Positions 47,732-57,132 are shown, numbered from the stretch's first letter. The stretch is DNA of 64,000 bases from Pseudomonas sp. Irchel 3E20 (GCF_900187645.1 NZ_FYEE01000004.1:62001-126000); one strand, 5' to 3'. The notes: generated by a model not told the origin, from the sequence alone. Numbers and translations: made by a program.

Positions 47732-48916
47732 ATGTACAACAATAAGAAATTGCGGCACCCCATCTTGCCGGTGTTTATCGCCAGCCTGTCCACCCTGGGC
47801 CTGAGTTCGGCGGCGCACGCCGAAATCATGCTGTACGACAAAGACCAGACCACGTTTTCCACCGACGGCTACATCAACGCCTTTTACGTCAACAGCGACG
47901 TGGACCGCGCCGGCGAGCAGTACGACCGCCGTCAGTCACGGGTAAAAATGGGCTTTTTGCCCAACTACCTGGGCTTCAACATGGGCAAGCAGGTCGATGA
48001 CCTCAAGCTCGGCGCGCGGGCGTCTTTCTGGGTGACCATCAACGACAGCGAAACCAACGGCACCGACACCGCCATCGACGTGCGCCAGTTCTACGGCACC
48101 GTGGCCAATCCCGAATGGGGCGAGGTATTGATCGGTAAAGACTTTGGCCTGTTCGCCCGCTCCAACATCCTGCTCGACGAAATGCTCGCCGGCTACGGCC
48201 AGGTCAGCGACAGCCTGGGCCTGGTGGACGGCGGCGGGGTGTCGTTCGGCAACATCGGCACCGGTTACCCGTACCCGTTCCCCACCTCGCAAATCACCTA
48301 CCGCACGCCAGTGATGCAAGGCCTGCGCGTGGCCGTGGGCATCATGGACCCGGTGGACACCAACGACGACAGCGCCCTGGGCAAGGCCTACCAGGAAAAC
48401 CCGCGCACCGAGAGCGAGATCACGTACCAGTTCGACCTCGGCGGGGCGAAGATCTACAGCTGGCTCAACGGCAGCTACCAGACCTCTGACAACACCGACC
48501 CGAGCGTGCAGTCGGTCACCTCCAAAGGCGTCGGCTACGGCGTGCAGGCGAAAATGGGCGGCTTGTCCTTGACCGGTTCGGGGTTCCAGGCCAAGGGCAT
48601 CAACCCGTTCTATACCAACAACGCTGGCGAGGCGACGCTGCGCGAGGTGGACAGCGACGGCTACCTGCTGCAAGGCTCGTACAAACTGGGCAAGAACCGC
48701 TTGGCGCTGTCTTACGGCAAGACCAAGGATGACGGCAACGGCGTGGTCGGCACCGGCGCCGACTACGAAACCCGCGGCATCGCGCTGTTCCACGAGATCA
48801 ACGCCAACCTGCAACTGGTCGCCGAGTACAACCAGTTTGAAATCAACGGCCACGACAACGACCTGCAAAACGAAGACACCGACACCTTCGCCGTAGGTGC
48901 CGTGCTGACCTGGTAA
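47732..48916 (+). CDS. Outer-membrane porin (Gram-negative porin family)
   Basis: A 394-residue beta-barrel protein. The signal peptide spans about 1-31 (AHA-E cleavage). The barrel begins LYDKDQTTFSTDGYINAFYV and ends with the outer-membrane sorting motif TFAVGAVLTW (terminal aromatic). Alternating strands and DGGGVSFGNIG-type turns fit general porins. Early codons contain overlapping AAnAAnAA motifs (47738-47748), suggesting Crc/Hfq repression. Monocistronic with a strong terminator. Substrate unknown. Confidence 0.87.
   Translation: MYNNKKLRHPILPVFIASLSTLGLSSAAHAEIMLYDKDQTTFSTDGYINAFYVNSDVDRAGEQYDRRQSRVKMGFLPNYLGFNMGKQVDDLKLGARASFWVTINDSETNGTDTAIDVRQFYGTVANPEWGEVLIGKDFGLFARSNILLDEMLAGYGQVSDSLGLVDGGGVSFGNIGTGYPYPFPTSQITYRTPVMQGLRVAVGIMDPVDTNDDSALGKAYQENPRTESEITYQFDLGGAKIYSWLNGSYQTSDNTDPSVQSVTSKGVGYGVQAKMGGLSLTGSGFQAKGINPFYTNNAGEATLREVDSDGYLLQGSYKLGKNRLALSYGKTKDDGNGVVGTGADYETRGIALFHEINANLQLVAEYNQFEINGHDNDLQNEDTDTFAVGAVLTW
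47738..47748 (+). promoter_or_regulatory. Crc/Hfq CA motifs in porin start region
   Basis: aacaataagaa contains two overlapping AAnAAnAA matches (47738-47745 and 47741-47748) just inside the reading frame, where Hfq/Crc binding blocks initiation in known targets. Confidence 0.4.
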
Positions 48917-48925
48917 GCGCAACTG

Positions 48926-48968
48926 AACCGGCCCCGCCGTGCGCATCGCGGCGGGGCCGGTTTTTTTT
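48926..48968 (+). terminator. Rho-independent terminator of the porin gene
   Basis: Perfect 14-bp stem (aaccggccccgccg / cggcggggccggtt) with a 9-base loop, followed by eight T residues, ten bases after the porin stop. Confidence 0.93.
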
Positions 48969-48983
48969 GTAGTGGAGGGGAAG

Positions 48984-49028
48984 CTATAAGCCACAAGCCA
49001 CAAACTTGCAGCTCGCAGCTTGCAGCTG
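48984..49028. repeat. Short imperfect direct repeats at transcript end
   Basis: taagccacaagccacaa followed by gcagctcgcagcttgcagct: small tandem-like units between the porin terminator and the convergent dehydrogenase stop. Low complexity; no function evident. Confidence 0.5.
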
Positions 49029-49036
49029 TGCCCCCC

Positions 49037-50188
49037 CTATATCGAGTAGTGGCGCAGTTCGCGCGCAATGACCATGCGCTGGATTTCGCTGGAGCCCTCG
49101 TAGATTTGGGTGATGCGGGCGTCGCGGTAGTAGCGCTCTACGGGGTAGTCCTCCAGGTAACCGTAGCCGCCGTGGATCTGCATCGCCGATGAGCAGACTT
49201 TTTCCGCCATTTCCGAGGCGAACAGTTTGGCTTGGGAGGCCTCGGACAGGCACGGCTGGCCGGCGCTGCGCAGGCGTGCGGCATGGAGGATCAGCAAGCG
49301 GGCGGCGTTGAGGCGGGTGTGCATGTCGGCCAATAGGTTGGCGATGCTCTGGTGTTCGATGATGGCTTTGTCGAACTGCACCCGTTGGCGCGAATAGGCC
49401 AGCGCGGCTTCAAAGGCTGCGCGGGCGATGCCCAGGGCCTGGGCGGCGATGCCGATGCGCCCGCCTTCAAGGTTGGACAGGGCAATGGCCAGGCCTTTGC
49501 CCCGTTCGCCCAGCAGGTTGGCTTCGGGGAGGGTGCAGTTGCTAAGAGTCACGGCGCAGGTGTCGGAGGCGCGGATGCCCATTTTGTGTTCGGTGCGGTC
49601 GACGATAAAGCCCGGGGTGTCGGTGGGCACGAGGAAGGCCGAGAGGCCTTTTTTACCCAACTCTGGGTCGGTGACGGCAAAGACGATGGCCAGTTTGGCG
49701 CGCTTGCCGTTGCTGACAAACTGCTTGGCGCCGTTGATGACCCACTGGCCGTCACGCAGTTCGGCGCGGGTGCGCAGGTTGTGGGCTTCGGAACCGGCCT
49801 GGGGCTCGGTGAGGCAGAAGCAGCCGATGGTCTGGCCGCTGGCCAGGCCGGGCAGCCAGGCTTCTTTCTGGGCTTGGCTGCCGTAGTTGAGCACCGGCCC
49901 GCAACCCACCGAGTTATGGATGCTCATCAGCGCTCCGGTGGCGCCATCGCCGGCGGATATTTCCTCCACCGCCAGGGCGTACGCCACGTAGTCAACGTAG
50001 GTGCCACCCCATTCCTCGGGCACCACCATGCCCAAAAGGCCCAGTTCGCCCATCTTCGCCACCAGGGCGTCATCGATCCACCCGGCCTTTTCCCAGGCCT
50101 GGGCATGGGGGGCGATTTCACCGCGGGCAAAGTCGCGGGCCATGTCGCGGATCATCACTTGTTCTTCGCTCAATTCCAGGTCGTGCAT
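49037..50188 (-). CDS. Acyl-CoA dehydrogenase, isobutyryl-CoA type
   Basis: A 383-residue FAD enzyme with all classical features: [19 protein letters not shown]/substrate loop, [17 protein letters not shown], and C-terminal [21 protein letters not shown] with the base Glu region YEGSSE. Together with the upstream 3-hydroxyisobutyryl-CoA hydrolase-type gene (three bases apart) it fits valine degradation (isobutyryl-CoA to methacrylyl-CoA). Short/branched acyl specificity is inferred from context. Confidence 0.9.
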   Translation of the reverse strand: MHDLELSEEQVMIRDMARDFARGEIAPHAQAWEKAGWIDDALVAKMGELGLLGMVVPEEWGGTYVDYVAYALAVEEISAGDGATGALMSIHNSVGCGPVLNYGSQAQKEAWLPGLASGQTIGCFCLTEPQAGSEAHNLRTRAELRDGQWVINGAKQFVSNGKRAKLAIVFAVTDPELGKKGLSAFLVPTDTPGFIVDRTEHKMGIRASDTCAVTLSNCTLPEANLLGERGKGLAIALSNLEGGRIGIAAQALGIARAAFEAALAYSRQRVQFDKAIIEHQSIANLLADMHTRLNAARLLILHAARLRSAGQPCLSEASQAKLFASEMAEKVCSSAMQIHGGYGYLEDYPVERYYRDARITQIYEGSSEIQRMVIARELRHYSI

Positions 50189-50191
50189 GGC

Positions 50192-51298
50192 TCAGCTCCC
50201 TCGGTGGTCAAAACCATGGAAGAACGCCGCCACCCGCTGGCCATCGAGGCCTTGCAAGGTGGGCGGGTTCCAGCGTGGGCGCTTGTCTTTGTCGATCAGC
50301 AGGGCGCGCACGCCTTCGATCAGGTCGCCGCGCTCGAACCATTGGCGGTCCAGGTGCAGTTCCAGGGCAAAGCAGTCTTCCAGGCTCAAATGGCGGCCAC
50401 GACGCAGCATTTCCAGGGTCACGGCCATGGCCAGTGGCGAGCGGCTTTCCAGCAGGGTGGCGGTGGCCAGGGCCCACTCGTGGCTGTCGCCGACGGTGAC
50501 GGCGCGCAGTTGCTCGACGATGGCGGGCATGTCGGGCAGGGCGAAGAAGTGGTCGATGGCGGTACGCTGCGCCAGCAGGGGCGCGTCGGGCAGGGTTTGC
50601 ACCGCCAGGGTGGCGAGCAGGCCTTGCAGGTCTTTGAGGGGGTTGGCGTGCCAGATCAGGCTGTCGAGGCAGCCATCCAGCAGTTCCAGTTGGCTGCTTT
50701 GCAGGTACCAGTCAGCCAAACCGCAATACAAGGCGTCGGCGGCGCGGATCTGCACGCCGCTGACGCCCAGGTAAACACCCAGTTCACCGGGAATGCGCGG
50801 CAGGAAGTAGCTGCCGCCCACATCCGGGAAGTAGCCGATGGCCACTTCCGGCATCGCCAGGCGGCTGCGCTCGGTCACCACCCGCAGATCGGCGCCTTGC
50901 ACCAAGCCCATACCGCCGCCCAGGACGAAACCGTCCATCAGGGCCAGGATGGGTTTGCCGTAGTGGTGGATCGCCAGGTCGAGGGCGTATTCCTCGACGA
51001 AAAAGTCTTCGTGCAGGGTGTCGCCCGCCTTGAAGCTGTCATACAGCGAACGGATATCGCCGCCGGCGCAAAAGGCCTTTTCGCCGGCGCCGCGCAGCAC
51101 CACCGCGTACACGGCCGGGTCGTGGGCCCAGGCGTCGAGTTGGCGGTGCAGGCTGCGCACCATGTCCAGGGTGATGGCATTGAGGCCGGCGGGGCGGTTG
51201 AGGGTCAGGTGACCGATATGGTTGCGCACCTGCGCCAGTACCTGGGGTTGGGGGGTGTCCAGGGCTTCCCGGACCTGGGACGGAACCTCAGCAGTCAT
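50192..51298 (-). CDS. 3-hydroxyisobutyryl-CoA hydrolase-type enoyl-CoA hydratase/isomerase family protein
   Basis: A 368-residue crotonase-fold enzyme of the HIBCH length class (longer than ordinary enoyl-CoA hydratases). The oxyanion-hole segments are KAFCAGGDIRSLY and DGFVLGGGMGLVQGA, and the catalytic Glu region is MPEVAIGYFPDVGGSYFL. It hydrolyses 3-hydroxyisobutyryl-CoA in valine catabolism. Start at ATG 51298 after agggag. Leader has a CA motif and two palindromes. Confidence 0.88.
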   Translation of the reverse strand: MTAEVPSQVREALDTPQPQVLAQVRNHIGHLTLNRPAGLNAITLDMVRSLHRQLDAWAHDPAVYAVVLRGAGEKAFCAGGDIRSLYDSFKAGDTLHEDFFVEEYALDLAIHHYGKPILALMDGFVLGGGMGLVQGADLRVVTERSRLAMPEVAIGYFPDVGGSYFLPRIPGELGVYLGVSGVQIRAADALYCGLADWYLQSSQLELLDGCLDSLIWHANPLKDLQGLLATLAVQTLPDAPLLAQRTAIDHFFALPDMPAIVEQLRAVTVGDSHEWALATATLLESRSPLAMAVTLEMLRRGRHLSLEDCFALELHLDRQWFERGDLIEGVRALLIDKDKRPRWNPPTLQGLDGQRVAAFFHGFDHRGS

Positions 51299-51314
51299 CA
51301 CTAACTCCCTGCTT

Positions 51315-51322
51315 TTATTGTT
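51315..51322 (-). promoter_or_regulatory. Crc/Hfq CA motif upstream of valine genes
   Basis: On the minus strand AACAATAA fits AAnAAnAA, 17 bases before the hydrolase start. Branched-chain amino-acid catabolic genes are known Crc targets in Pseudomonas. Confidence 0.4.
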
Positions 51323-51334
51323 TTTTATAGAAGT

Positions 51335-51361
51335 GTTCGCGGGCGAACGATCCCGGATCGT
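51335..51361. promoter_or_regulatory. Two abutting palindromes upstream of the valine operon
   Basis: gttcgc-gg-gcgaac (51335-51348) and acgatcc-c-ggatcgt (51347-51361) are each perfect inverted repeats, sharing two bases. They lie 37-63 bases upstream of the hydrolase start, consistent with an operator. Confidence 0.45.
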
Positions 51362-51434
51362 AACAGTGCAAATTTGCCTTGTACAACCGTGATAAGTGCA
51401 GGTCAGCTGTGCATTTTTGCAGGGTGAGCGGCGT

Positions 51435-52142
51435 TCAGAGGCGCTTGGCCAGCACCTCGCCGACGCTGCGCCGGCGGGCATGGCGCTCGCTGGCGTGGAT
51501 CAGTTGCTCCAGGTCTTCGGGGGTGACGTCGAAGAATTCCTGCATGTCCTGCAGGGCGTTGTGCAGGTCTGCGGCGGTGATGGCGGCCGGGTCCACGGGC
51601 GCATGGTCGGCAGGCACCATGGCCACCGGTTCGGCGTGGCCTTTGGGGTAGCGCACCCGCGTCAGGTTGTTGTAGGCCAGGGCGCTGAGCACCATGCACA
51701 GGGCACCAAGCATCACCGGGCCGAGGGCCAGCCAATCGAGGGCGACGGTGGCGGGGTCGGCCACCACCATAATCAGGCTCAGGGCACCGGCCGGCGGATG
51801 CAGGCAGCGCAGGGCACACATCAGCAGCAGCGCCAAGCCCGCGGCGAGGCAAGCGCTGCCCAGGCTGCGGCCCAACGCATGAGCTACCAACAACGCCACC
51901 ACGCCGGCGCAGGCATAGCCGCCCAGAATCGCCCAGGGCTGGGCCAACGCGCCGGACGACACGGCGAACAGCAGCACCGCCGAGGCGCCCAAGGGGCCGA
52001 TCAGGTGCAGCGCCACGTCTGGGCCAAACACCTGGGCACAGGCCCAGACGCTGAACAGCGTACCCAAGGCCATGCCGATGGCGGCGCGGGTCCATTCGGT
52101 GGGGCGGGTGTTGAGGGCAGCGGGGAACCAACGAGCGAGCAT
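51435..52142 (-). CDS. HPP-family integral membrane protein
   Basis: A 235-residue protein with four to five spans in residues 20-150, including the family hallmark LRCLHPPAGALSLIMV (the HPP motif). A soluble tail of about 70 residues follows (NALQDMQEFFDVTPEDLEQLIHASERHARRR). Plant and cyanobacterial HPP proteins are linked to nitrite transport; here the role is unknown. The start at 52142 is preferred over upstream in-frame codons because the family begins near the first span and a terminator-like hairpin lies just upstream. Confidence 0.85.
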   Translation of the reverse strand: MLARWFPAALNTRPTEWTRAAIGMALGTLFSVWACAQVFGPDVALHLIGPLGASAVLLFAVSSGALAQPWAILGGYACAGVVALLVAHALGRSLGSACLAAGLALLLMCALRCLHPPAGALSLIMVVADPATVALDWLALGPVMLGALCMVLSALAYNNLTRVRYPKGHAEPVAMVPADHAPVDPAAITAADLHNALQDMQEFFDVTPEDLEQLIHASERHARRRSVGEVLAKRL

Positions 52143-52173
52143 GGCGAGGACGATCCGGTACACGGGGCAGGGC

Positions 52174-52208
52174 AAAAAAAGGGTTGCCAGGCAAACCGGG
52201 CAACCCTT
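52174..52208 (-). terminator. Rho-independent terminator / possible attenuator before the HPP gene
   Basis: On the minus strand the stem aagggttgcc / ggcaaccctt (10 pairs, 10-base loop) is followed by seven T residues, then 31 bases to the HPP start. It ends the upstream small gene's transcript. If the HPP promoter is upstream of it, it would act as an attenuator. Confidence 0.75.
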
Positions 52209-52325
52209 GGGAAATGTTCCAACTATTGGGGGAGGAACGGCGCGCAGTGTGCCAATCTGCCGCACCTGTGACTAATTCATATTAATGCTGCTTAAGTGCA
52301 GTTTTTTTGCATTTGCGCCGTCGCT

Positions 52326-52598
52326 TCAACGGTAGACCGGCAGCGGCGGGGCGACTTGCTTGCCCAGCACTCGCTCGCGGCTCTCACTGCTCAGCAGTGC
52401 GCGCTCGAGGTTTTCGCGCAGTTCGGTACGTTCGCCCAAGGGCCCTTTGAGCGCCACCAGGGCGTCGCGCAGGGCACGCAGGCGCTGCAACTGTGGCAGG
52501 GGCACGCTGAGTTCCGTGTAGCCGTCCGCCAGCGCGGGCCGGTCCAAGGTCAGGGGAGAGGGATTTGCACAGCGATCGAGGAACAGTTCTTCAGACAT
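52326..52598 (-). CDS. Small hypothetical protein
   Basis: A 90-residue soluble protein, not recognised: MSEELFLDRCANPSPLTLDR, then a helical LQRLRALRDALVALKGPLGERTELREN in part, with many Leu/Arg/Glu heptads suggestive of a coiled coil. Start at ATG 52598. Own terminator downstream at 52174-52208. Confidence 0.6.
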   Translation of the reverse strand: MSEELFLDRCANPSPLTLDRPALADGYTELSVPLPQLQRLRALRDALVALKGPLGERTELRENLERALLSSESRERVLGKQVAPPLPVYR

Positions 52599-52953
52599 TG
52601 GAGCGCCTACGTTTGACTGAGAAGGAACGGGCGGCAGACGGTATTCACAAAAAAGGCAACCTGGTTTTTTGTAAGTCGCTTTTGCCGGCCAATTATGGGC
52701 CGGTGAACAGCCACTCATAGATGGCAGTTACCGATATCCTCGTAAGATTTTTCTCTGAAGGATTAACCGCGTGGGAAACCTGCAAACTGTCTGGAATCAC
52801 CGTCTGACAGGCATTTGGCGCGGCCCATAAAGTGTTGAAAAACGAATATGGATCAATACTTTGTTTACATAATCTGAAATGCTTACGGGTTCATTTACAG
52901 AGGCCGGGACCACGTATCACGGCCGCGCATTTTTCATTTAAGGCCTGCTCCGC
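52599..52953. other. AT-rich intergenic region upstream of the recombinase gene
   Basis: 355 bases without a gene, distinctly AT-richer than surroundings between about 52730 and 52940. A small inverted repeat ccggcc/ggccgg is at 52685-52703. cataat (52868-52873) could be a -10 box but no matching -35 is seen. No attachment-site duplication was noticed. Confidence 0.5.
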
Positions 52954-53901
52954 TTGACTGACTTACTTCAACCCCACTGCCTCCCTGCCGGTGCCCACGA
53001 AGCCAACCCGCTGACGCTGTACCTGGCGCGCCTGGCGCCCTCGAGCCAACTGACCATGCGTTACGTGCTGCAAGACGCCGCTGATCGCTTGGGTTTTGAT
53101 GAACTCAATATCGACGAAATCCCCTGGCACCAGTTGCAACCGGCGGATGTGGTCGCCCTGGTGGCGGCGCTGCGCGAGGACGGCTATGCGCCCAACACCT
53201 CGTCGCTGTACGTCAACGCCGTGCGCGGGGTGATGAACGAAGCCTGGCGCCTGAGCCTGATAAGCCAGGACCACCTGCTCAAGATGCGTTCGGTCAAGGC
53301 CATGGGTGGTACGCGCCTGGCCCAGGGGCGCAACCTCAAGCGCAGCCTGATCCAGGAACTGATGGCCGTGTGCGCCGCCGACCCGCGCCCCCAGGGCCTG
53401 CGCGATGCAGCGGTGATCGCGATCCTGTATGGCTCGGGCATGCGCAAGTCCGAATCGGTGAACCTGGAACTGGGCCAGCTCGATTTCAGCGAACGCAGCC
53501 TGCGGGTCACCGCCAAGGGCAACAAGCAACTGGTCAAGTACGCGCCCACCTGGGCCTTCGCCAAACTGACGGCGTGGCTGGAGTTTCGCCGCTCCCAACT
53601 GCCCGAGGGCCAGGCCGACGACCCCTTCCTGTTCAACCGTATCCGCCGGGGCAGCCACATCACCCGCGAGCGCATCACCAAACACGCGATCTACTACATC
53701 GCCCGCCAGCGCGGCGCCCAGGTGGGGGTGAAGATCATGCCCCACGACTTTCGCCGCTCGTTCATCACCCGGGTGATCGAGGAGCATGACCTGTCCATCG
53801 CGCAAAAACTGGCGCACCATACCAACATCCAGACCACCGCCAACTACGACGTGCGCGACGATAACGAACGGCGCCGGGCCATCGACCGTTTTGATCTGTA
53901 G
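52954..53901 (+). CDS. Tyrosine recombinase/integrase
   Basis: A 315-residue site-specific recombinase with an N-terminal SAM-like core-binding domain (20-105) and a C-terminal catalytic domain. All active-site residues are present: R164 (SGMRKSE), K188 (TAKGNK), H264-R267 (HDFR), H289 and nucleophile Y298 (TTANYD). Start is TTG at 52954; the next ATG would truncate the N-domain. XerC-like in size but not in context (no dapF/xerC neighbours). No phage genes or partner integrase nearby; it could be a stand-alone chromosomal recombinase or remnant of an old element. Confidence 0.85.
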   Translation: MTDLLQPHCLPAGAHEANPLTLYLARLAPSSQLTMRYVLQDAADRLGFDELNIDEIPWHQLQPADVVALVAALREDGYAPNTSSLYVNAVRGVMNEAWRLSLISQDHLLKMRSVKAMGGTRLAQGRNLKRSLIQELMAVCAADPRPQGLRDAAVIAILYGSGMRKSESVNLELGQLDFSERSLRVTAKGNKQLVKYAPTWAFAKLTAWLEFRRSQLPEGQADDPFLFNRIRRGSHITRERITKHAIYYIARQRGAQVGVKIMPHDFRRSFITRVIEEHDLSIAQKLAHHTNIQTTANYDVRDDNERRRAIDRFDL

Positions 53902-53948
53902 GGTCCGCAACCGGGGATAGGCATGGACAGAGGCGAGCCGCCGTCCCT

Positions 53949-55712
53949 ATGCTGGCGCGACTTTATAAAAACAATCAAAACGCCATGACTCGCATTTCTC
54001 TGCTTCACGGGCTCGGCCATTGGCTGGCCCGCCCCCATCGCAGCCTGGTAGCGCGCTACACCTTGCTCTCGGTACTGGTGATTAGCATCGCCCTGGTGAC
54101 CCTGGCGGTGCTCTATGAACAACTGGCCAAGGACTTGCTCAACCGCTTGACCGGCGAGCGTCTCGACGCCCAGGCATTGTCCACGGCCAACCGCTTGTCG
54201 TCGTTCCTCGACGACCGCTTCTACCAGCTCTCGGCCTTGTCCAACCACCCGAACATGCCGGGTTTTATCGCCACGCCATCGGGCTCGGGCAGTGATGTGG
54301 AGTCGCTGCTCAAACTCGAAGCGGACTCCCCATTCCTCTACGGCGTGCTGTTTTTCGACGAGCATGACCGTTTGCTCAACGTACTGCCGGGGCAAGCGGC
54401 CTCCGGCGAGCCGTACTGGACGCGGCGCGACTGGTCGATCAGCGGCCTGCCGGTGGCGCGGGTCGGCGATGTCGAAGTGATCGGGCCCTTGCTGGCCGGC
54501 CCGGGGCGCTCCGGTGGCTTTCTGATCCGCAAGACCATCCGCAACGGCCGTACCGACCACCGCGTGCGCATTGCCTTGCACCTGCGCCTGGCCTCGCTGA
54601 CCGAGTTGCTGGTGAGCGCCGGCATGAGCGGTGTGGTGGCACCGCTGCTGCGGGTGCCGGGCGGGGCGTTCATCGACCCCACCGGGCGCCAGGTGCAAGC
54701 GCCGAAGCAGTGGCGCGACGGCCCGCAGATCATTCCGGGCTGGCAACTGGTGTTCAGCGTGCAACCGGGGGCCATCCTCAAACCGCTGAACGATGCGCGC
54801 TGGTGGCTGTATTGGGTGGCGGCGGGCTTTATCGCCTTCATTGTGGTGGTGTTCTTTACCCTGTCGCGGCAGTTGCGCGCACGGGTCAGCACCCTGTTGC
54901 AGGGCGCCCAGCAGTTGTCCATGGGGGACCTGAGCTACCGCCTCGCCGAGCAACCGCGGGACGATGAAATCAGCCATGTGGCGCGGGCCTTCAATGTGAT
55001 GGCCGAGCGCCTGGCCGATGTGCTGGACCGCACCGTGCGCACGGAAAACCTCGCGGTGCTCGGCACTTTCGCCACCGGCGTGGCCCATGAAGTGCGTAAC
55101 CCCTTGGCCACCATGAAAACCACCGTACAAGCCTTGCTACGCCGCGAGGAAGAACCGGAGCGGCGCCACTTGCTGACGGATTTGGGCAAGGAAATCGACC
55201 GTTTGAGCCACGTCACCAGCGACCTGCTGGAATATGGCCGGCCACACCCGGCCCAGCCCCGGGCTGTTGCGGTTGAACCCCTGTTCGAGCAGGTGGCGCG
55301 GCGGGTGGCGGCCGACATGCAGGCCCGCGGCGTGACCCTGCACTGTCGCGCCGAGGCGGGCCTTGAGCTGTATGTGGACCCTGACCAAGTCCAGCAGATT
55401 TTGCTCAACCTGTGCCTCAACGCCTTGCAGGCCAGCCAGCCCGGCGACGGCGTGCAATTGCACGCCCAGGCGCGGGGCGAGCGGGTTCGGGTCACGGTGA
55501 TCGACCAGGGCTGCGGCATCCCGGCGGGCGATTTGCAGCAGATCCGCCAACCGTTTTTCACTTCCAAGGCGCGCGGCACCGGGCTGGGGCTGAGCATCTG
55601 CCAGCAACTGCTGGAGGCCAACGGTGCGCCCATGGACATTATCAGCACACTGGGCGCGGGCACTGCGGTGACCCTGGATTTCTGCGCCCCACCTGGGAAA
55701 GAGGCGAAGTGA
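53949..55712 (+). CDS. Sensor histidine kinase (NtrB-like output, periplasmic sensor)
   Basis: A 587-residue membrane kinase (575 if the ATG at 53985 is used). Two spans (about 35-58 and 286-306) flank a 225-residue periplasmic dCache-like sensor. A HAMP segment (307-358), HisKA with phospho-acceptor H380 (GVAHEVRNPLA) and HATPase motifs (LLNLCLNALQAS, DQGCGIP, GTGLGLS) follow. It lies eight bases before the NtrC-type regulator, so they are a two-component pair, probably sensing a ligand handled by the downstream transporter. Confidence 0.9.
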   Translation: MLARLYKNNQNAMTRISLLHGLGHWLARPHRSLVARYTLLSVLVISIALVTLAVLYEQLAKDLLNRLTGERLDAQALSTANRLSSFLDDRFYQLSALSNHPNMPGFIATPSGSGSDVESLLKLEADSPFLYGVLFFDEHDRLLNVLPGQAASGEPYWTRRDWSISGLPVARVGDVEVIGPLLAGPGRSGGFLIRKTIRNGRTDHRVRIALHLRLASLTELLVSAGMSGVVAPLLRVPGGAFIDPTGRQVQAPKQWRDGPQIIPGWQLVFSVQPGAILKPLNDARWWLYWVAAGFIAFIVVVFFTLSRQLRARVSTLLQGAQQLSMGDLSYRLAEQPRDDEISHVARAFNVMAERLADVLDRTVRTENLAVLGTFATGVAHEVRNPLATMKTTVQALLRREEEPERRHLLTDLGKEIDRLSHVTSDLLEYGRPHPAQPRAVAVEPLFEQVARRVAADMQARGVTLHCRAEAGLELYVDPDQVQQILLNLCLNALQASQPGDGVQLHAQARGERVRVTVIDQGCGIPAGDLQQIRQPFFTSKARGTGLGLSICQQLLEANGAPMDIISTLGAGTAVTLDFCAPPGKEAK

Positions 55713-55719
55713 CCCCCCG

Positions 55720-57060
55720 ATGTCTGACATTCACGTACTAATCGTCGACGACGAAGAAGCGCTGGTGCGCTCCTTGAGCTACGCCCTGCGCGCCGAAGGT
55801 ATGCGCATCAGTGCCGCCAACAGCGGCGAGGCGGCCCTGGAGTTGCTCAGCGGCGAGCACACCGATATCGATATCGTCCTGCTGGACTTGGGCCTGCCGG
55901 GCATCGATGGCATCGCCACCCTCGAAGGCCTGCGCCAACGCCACGCGCACCTGCCGGTCATCATGATCTCGGCCCATGGCGATACCCGCGCTGCCGTGCA
56001 AGCGGTGAAAAGCGGCGCCACCGATTACCTGACCAAACCTTTCGAGCTCGATGAGCTGCTGGCGGTGATCGCCACCACCCTGGCCCTGGTGCACGTGCCA
56101 GCAGCCCCCGGGCAGGGCGAAGCCAGCGCTGAACTGGCCGCCGGCCTGCTCGGCCACAGCCCGGCGATGCGCGCGCTCCATGAGGCGGTGCAGCGCATCG
56201 CGCGCAGTTCGGCCACGCGCATCCTGCTGCTGGGGGAGTCGGGCACCGGCAAGACCCTGGTGGCCCAGGCCCTGCACAACCACAGCGCGCGGGCCGCCCA
56301 GGGTTTTGTCGAGGTTAACTGCGCGGCGCTGCCGGAGCAGTTGATCGAGGCCGAGTTGTTCGGTTCGGAAAAGGGCGCCTACACCGGCGCCCATCAAAAG
56401 CGCGCCGGGCTGGTCAGCCAGGCCAATGGCGGCACCTTGTTTCTCGATGAAATCGGCGAGTTGCCCCTGGCCCTGCAAGCCAAGCTGCTGCACTTTCTGG
56501 AGAACGGCAGTTACCGCGCCGTAGGCGCCAACGCCGCCAGCCACGCCGATGTGCGGGTGGTGGCAGCGACCAACCGTGACCTGGCCGAGGACGTGCGCCT
56601 GGGGCGGTTTCGCGAAGACCTGTTCTACCGCTTGAACGTCATCACCCTGGACATTCCCGCCCTGCGCGAGCGCGGCGAGGATGTGCTGCTACTGGCCCAG
56701 CACTTTGCCCGCCGCCAGGCTGCGGAGGAGGGCGTGGAGCCGATCCGCTTCGCCGCCGACAGCGCCACCGCGCTGGTGCACCACCGCTGGCCGGGCAACG
56801 TGCGTGAGCTGAAAAACCTGGTGGAGCGCCTGACGATCCTCAGCCCCGGGCAGCTCATCAGCCCCGACCTGCTGCCGCTGCCCCCGCTGGGCGCCCAGGA
56901 CGCCCCCCAAGTGTTGGGCGACCAACTGGAGCGCGCCGAGCGCGACCTGGTCAGCGATGCCCTGAGCCGCACCGCCGGCCACAAGGGCCTGGCCGCCAAC
57001 CTGCTGGGGATTTCCCGGCACGCCCTCAAGCGCCGCTTGCAGCGCCTGGGCCTGGGTTGA
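55720..57060 (+). CDS. Sigma-54-dependent response regulator, NtrC family
   Basis: A 446-residue activator. The receiver domain has D10, D11, phospho-acceptor D56 and K106. The AAA+ domain has Walker A GESGTGKT (about 172-179), sigma-54 contact loop GAYTGA (219-224, a functional variant of GAFTGA) and Walker B LFLDEIG. The C-terminal Fis-type helix-turn-helix is [20 protein letters not shown]. Cognate sensor lies upstream. A perfect sigma-54 promoter and paired palindromes lie directly downstream. Confidence 0.94.
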   Translation: MSDIHVLIVDDEEALVRSLSYALRAEGMRISAANSGEAALELLSGEHTDIDIVLLDLGLPGIDGIATLEGLRQRHAHLPVIMISAHGDTRAAVQAVKSGATDYLTKPFELDELLAVIATTLALVHVPAAPGQGEASAELAAGLLGHSPAMRALHEAVQRIARSSATRILLLGESGTGKTLVAQALHNHSARAAQGFVEVNCAALPEQLIEAELFGSEKGAYTGAHQKRAGLVSQANGGTLFLDEIGELPLALQAKLLHFLENGSYRAVGANAASHADVRVVAATNRDLAEDVRLGRFREDLFYRLNVITLDIPALRERGEDVLLLAQHFARRQAAEEGVEPIRFAADSATALVHHRWPGNVRELKNLVERLTILSPGQLISPDLLPLPPLGAQDAPQVLGDQLERAERDLVSDALSRTAGHKGLAANLLGISRHALKRRLQRLGLG

Positions 57061-57076
57061 GCGCAAACCGCTCAAC
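57056..57076. promoter_or_regulatory. Palindrome 1, candidate activator-binding (enhancer) site
   Basis: gttgagcg, caaac, cgctcaac: perfect 8-base arms, overlapping the stop codon of the NtrC-type gene. Its centre is about 32 bases (three helical turns) from palindrome 2, which shares the arm sequence. Confidence 0.5.
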
Positions 57077-57087
57077 CGCGCGCAAGG

Positions 57088-57108
57088 GTTGAGCGCTTAG
57101 CGCTCAAC
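57088..57108. promoter_or_regulatory. Palindrome 2, candidate activator-binding (enhancer) site
   Basis: gttgagcgct, t, agcgctcaac: perfect 10-base arms. It lies about 142 bases upstream of the -24 element, a normal enhancer distance for NtrC-type activators. It could alternatively be a terminator, but there is no T-run. Confidence 0.5.
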
Positions 57109-57132
57109 GGCGTGCTCGCGTGGCCATAAACC

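Noticed and set aside
48984..49028. Short repeats as a small RNA gene
   Set aside because: No promoter or terminator of its own; low complexity between convergent transcripts.
52954..53901. Integrase as evidence of a prophage or genomic island
   Set aside because: No phage or conjugation genes, no tRNA and no direct-repeat boundaries in the window.
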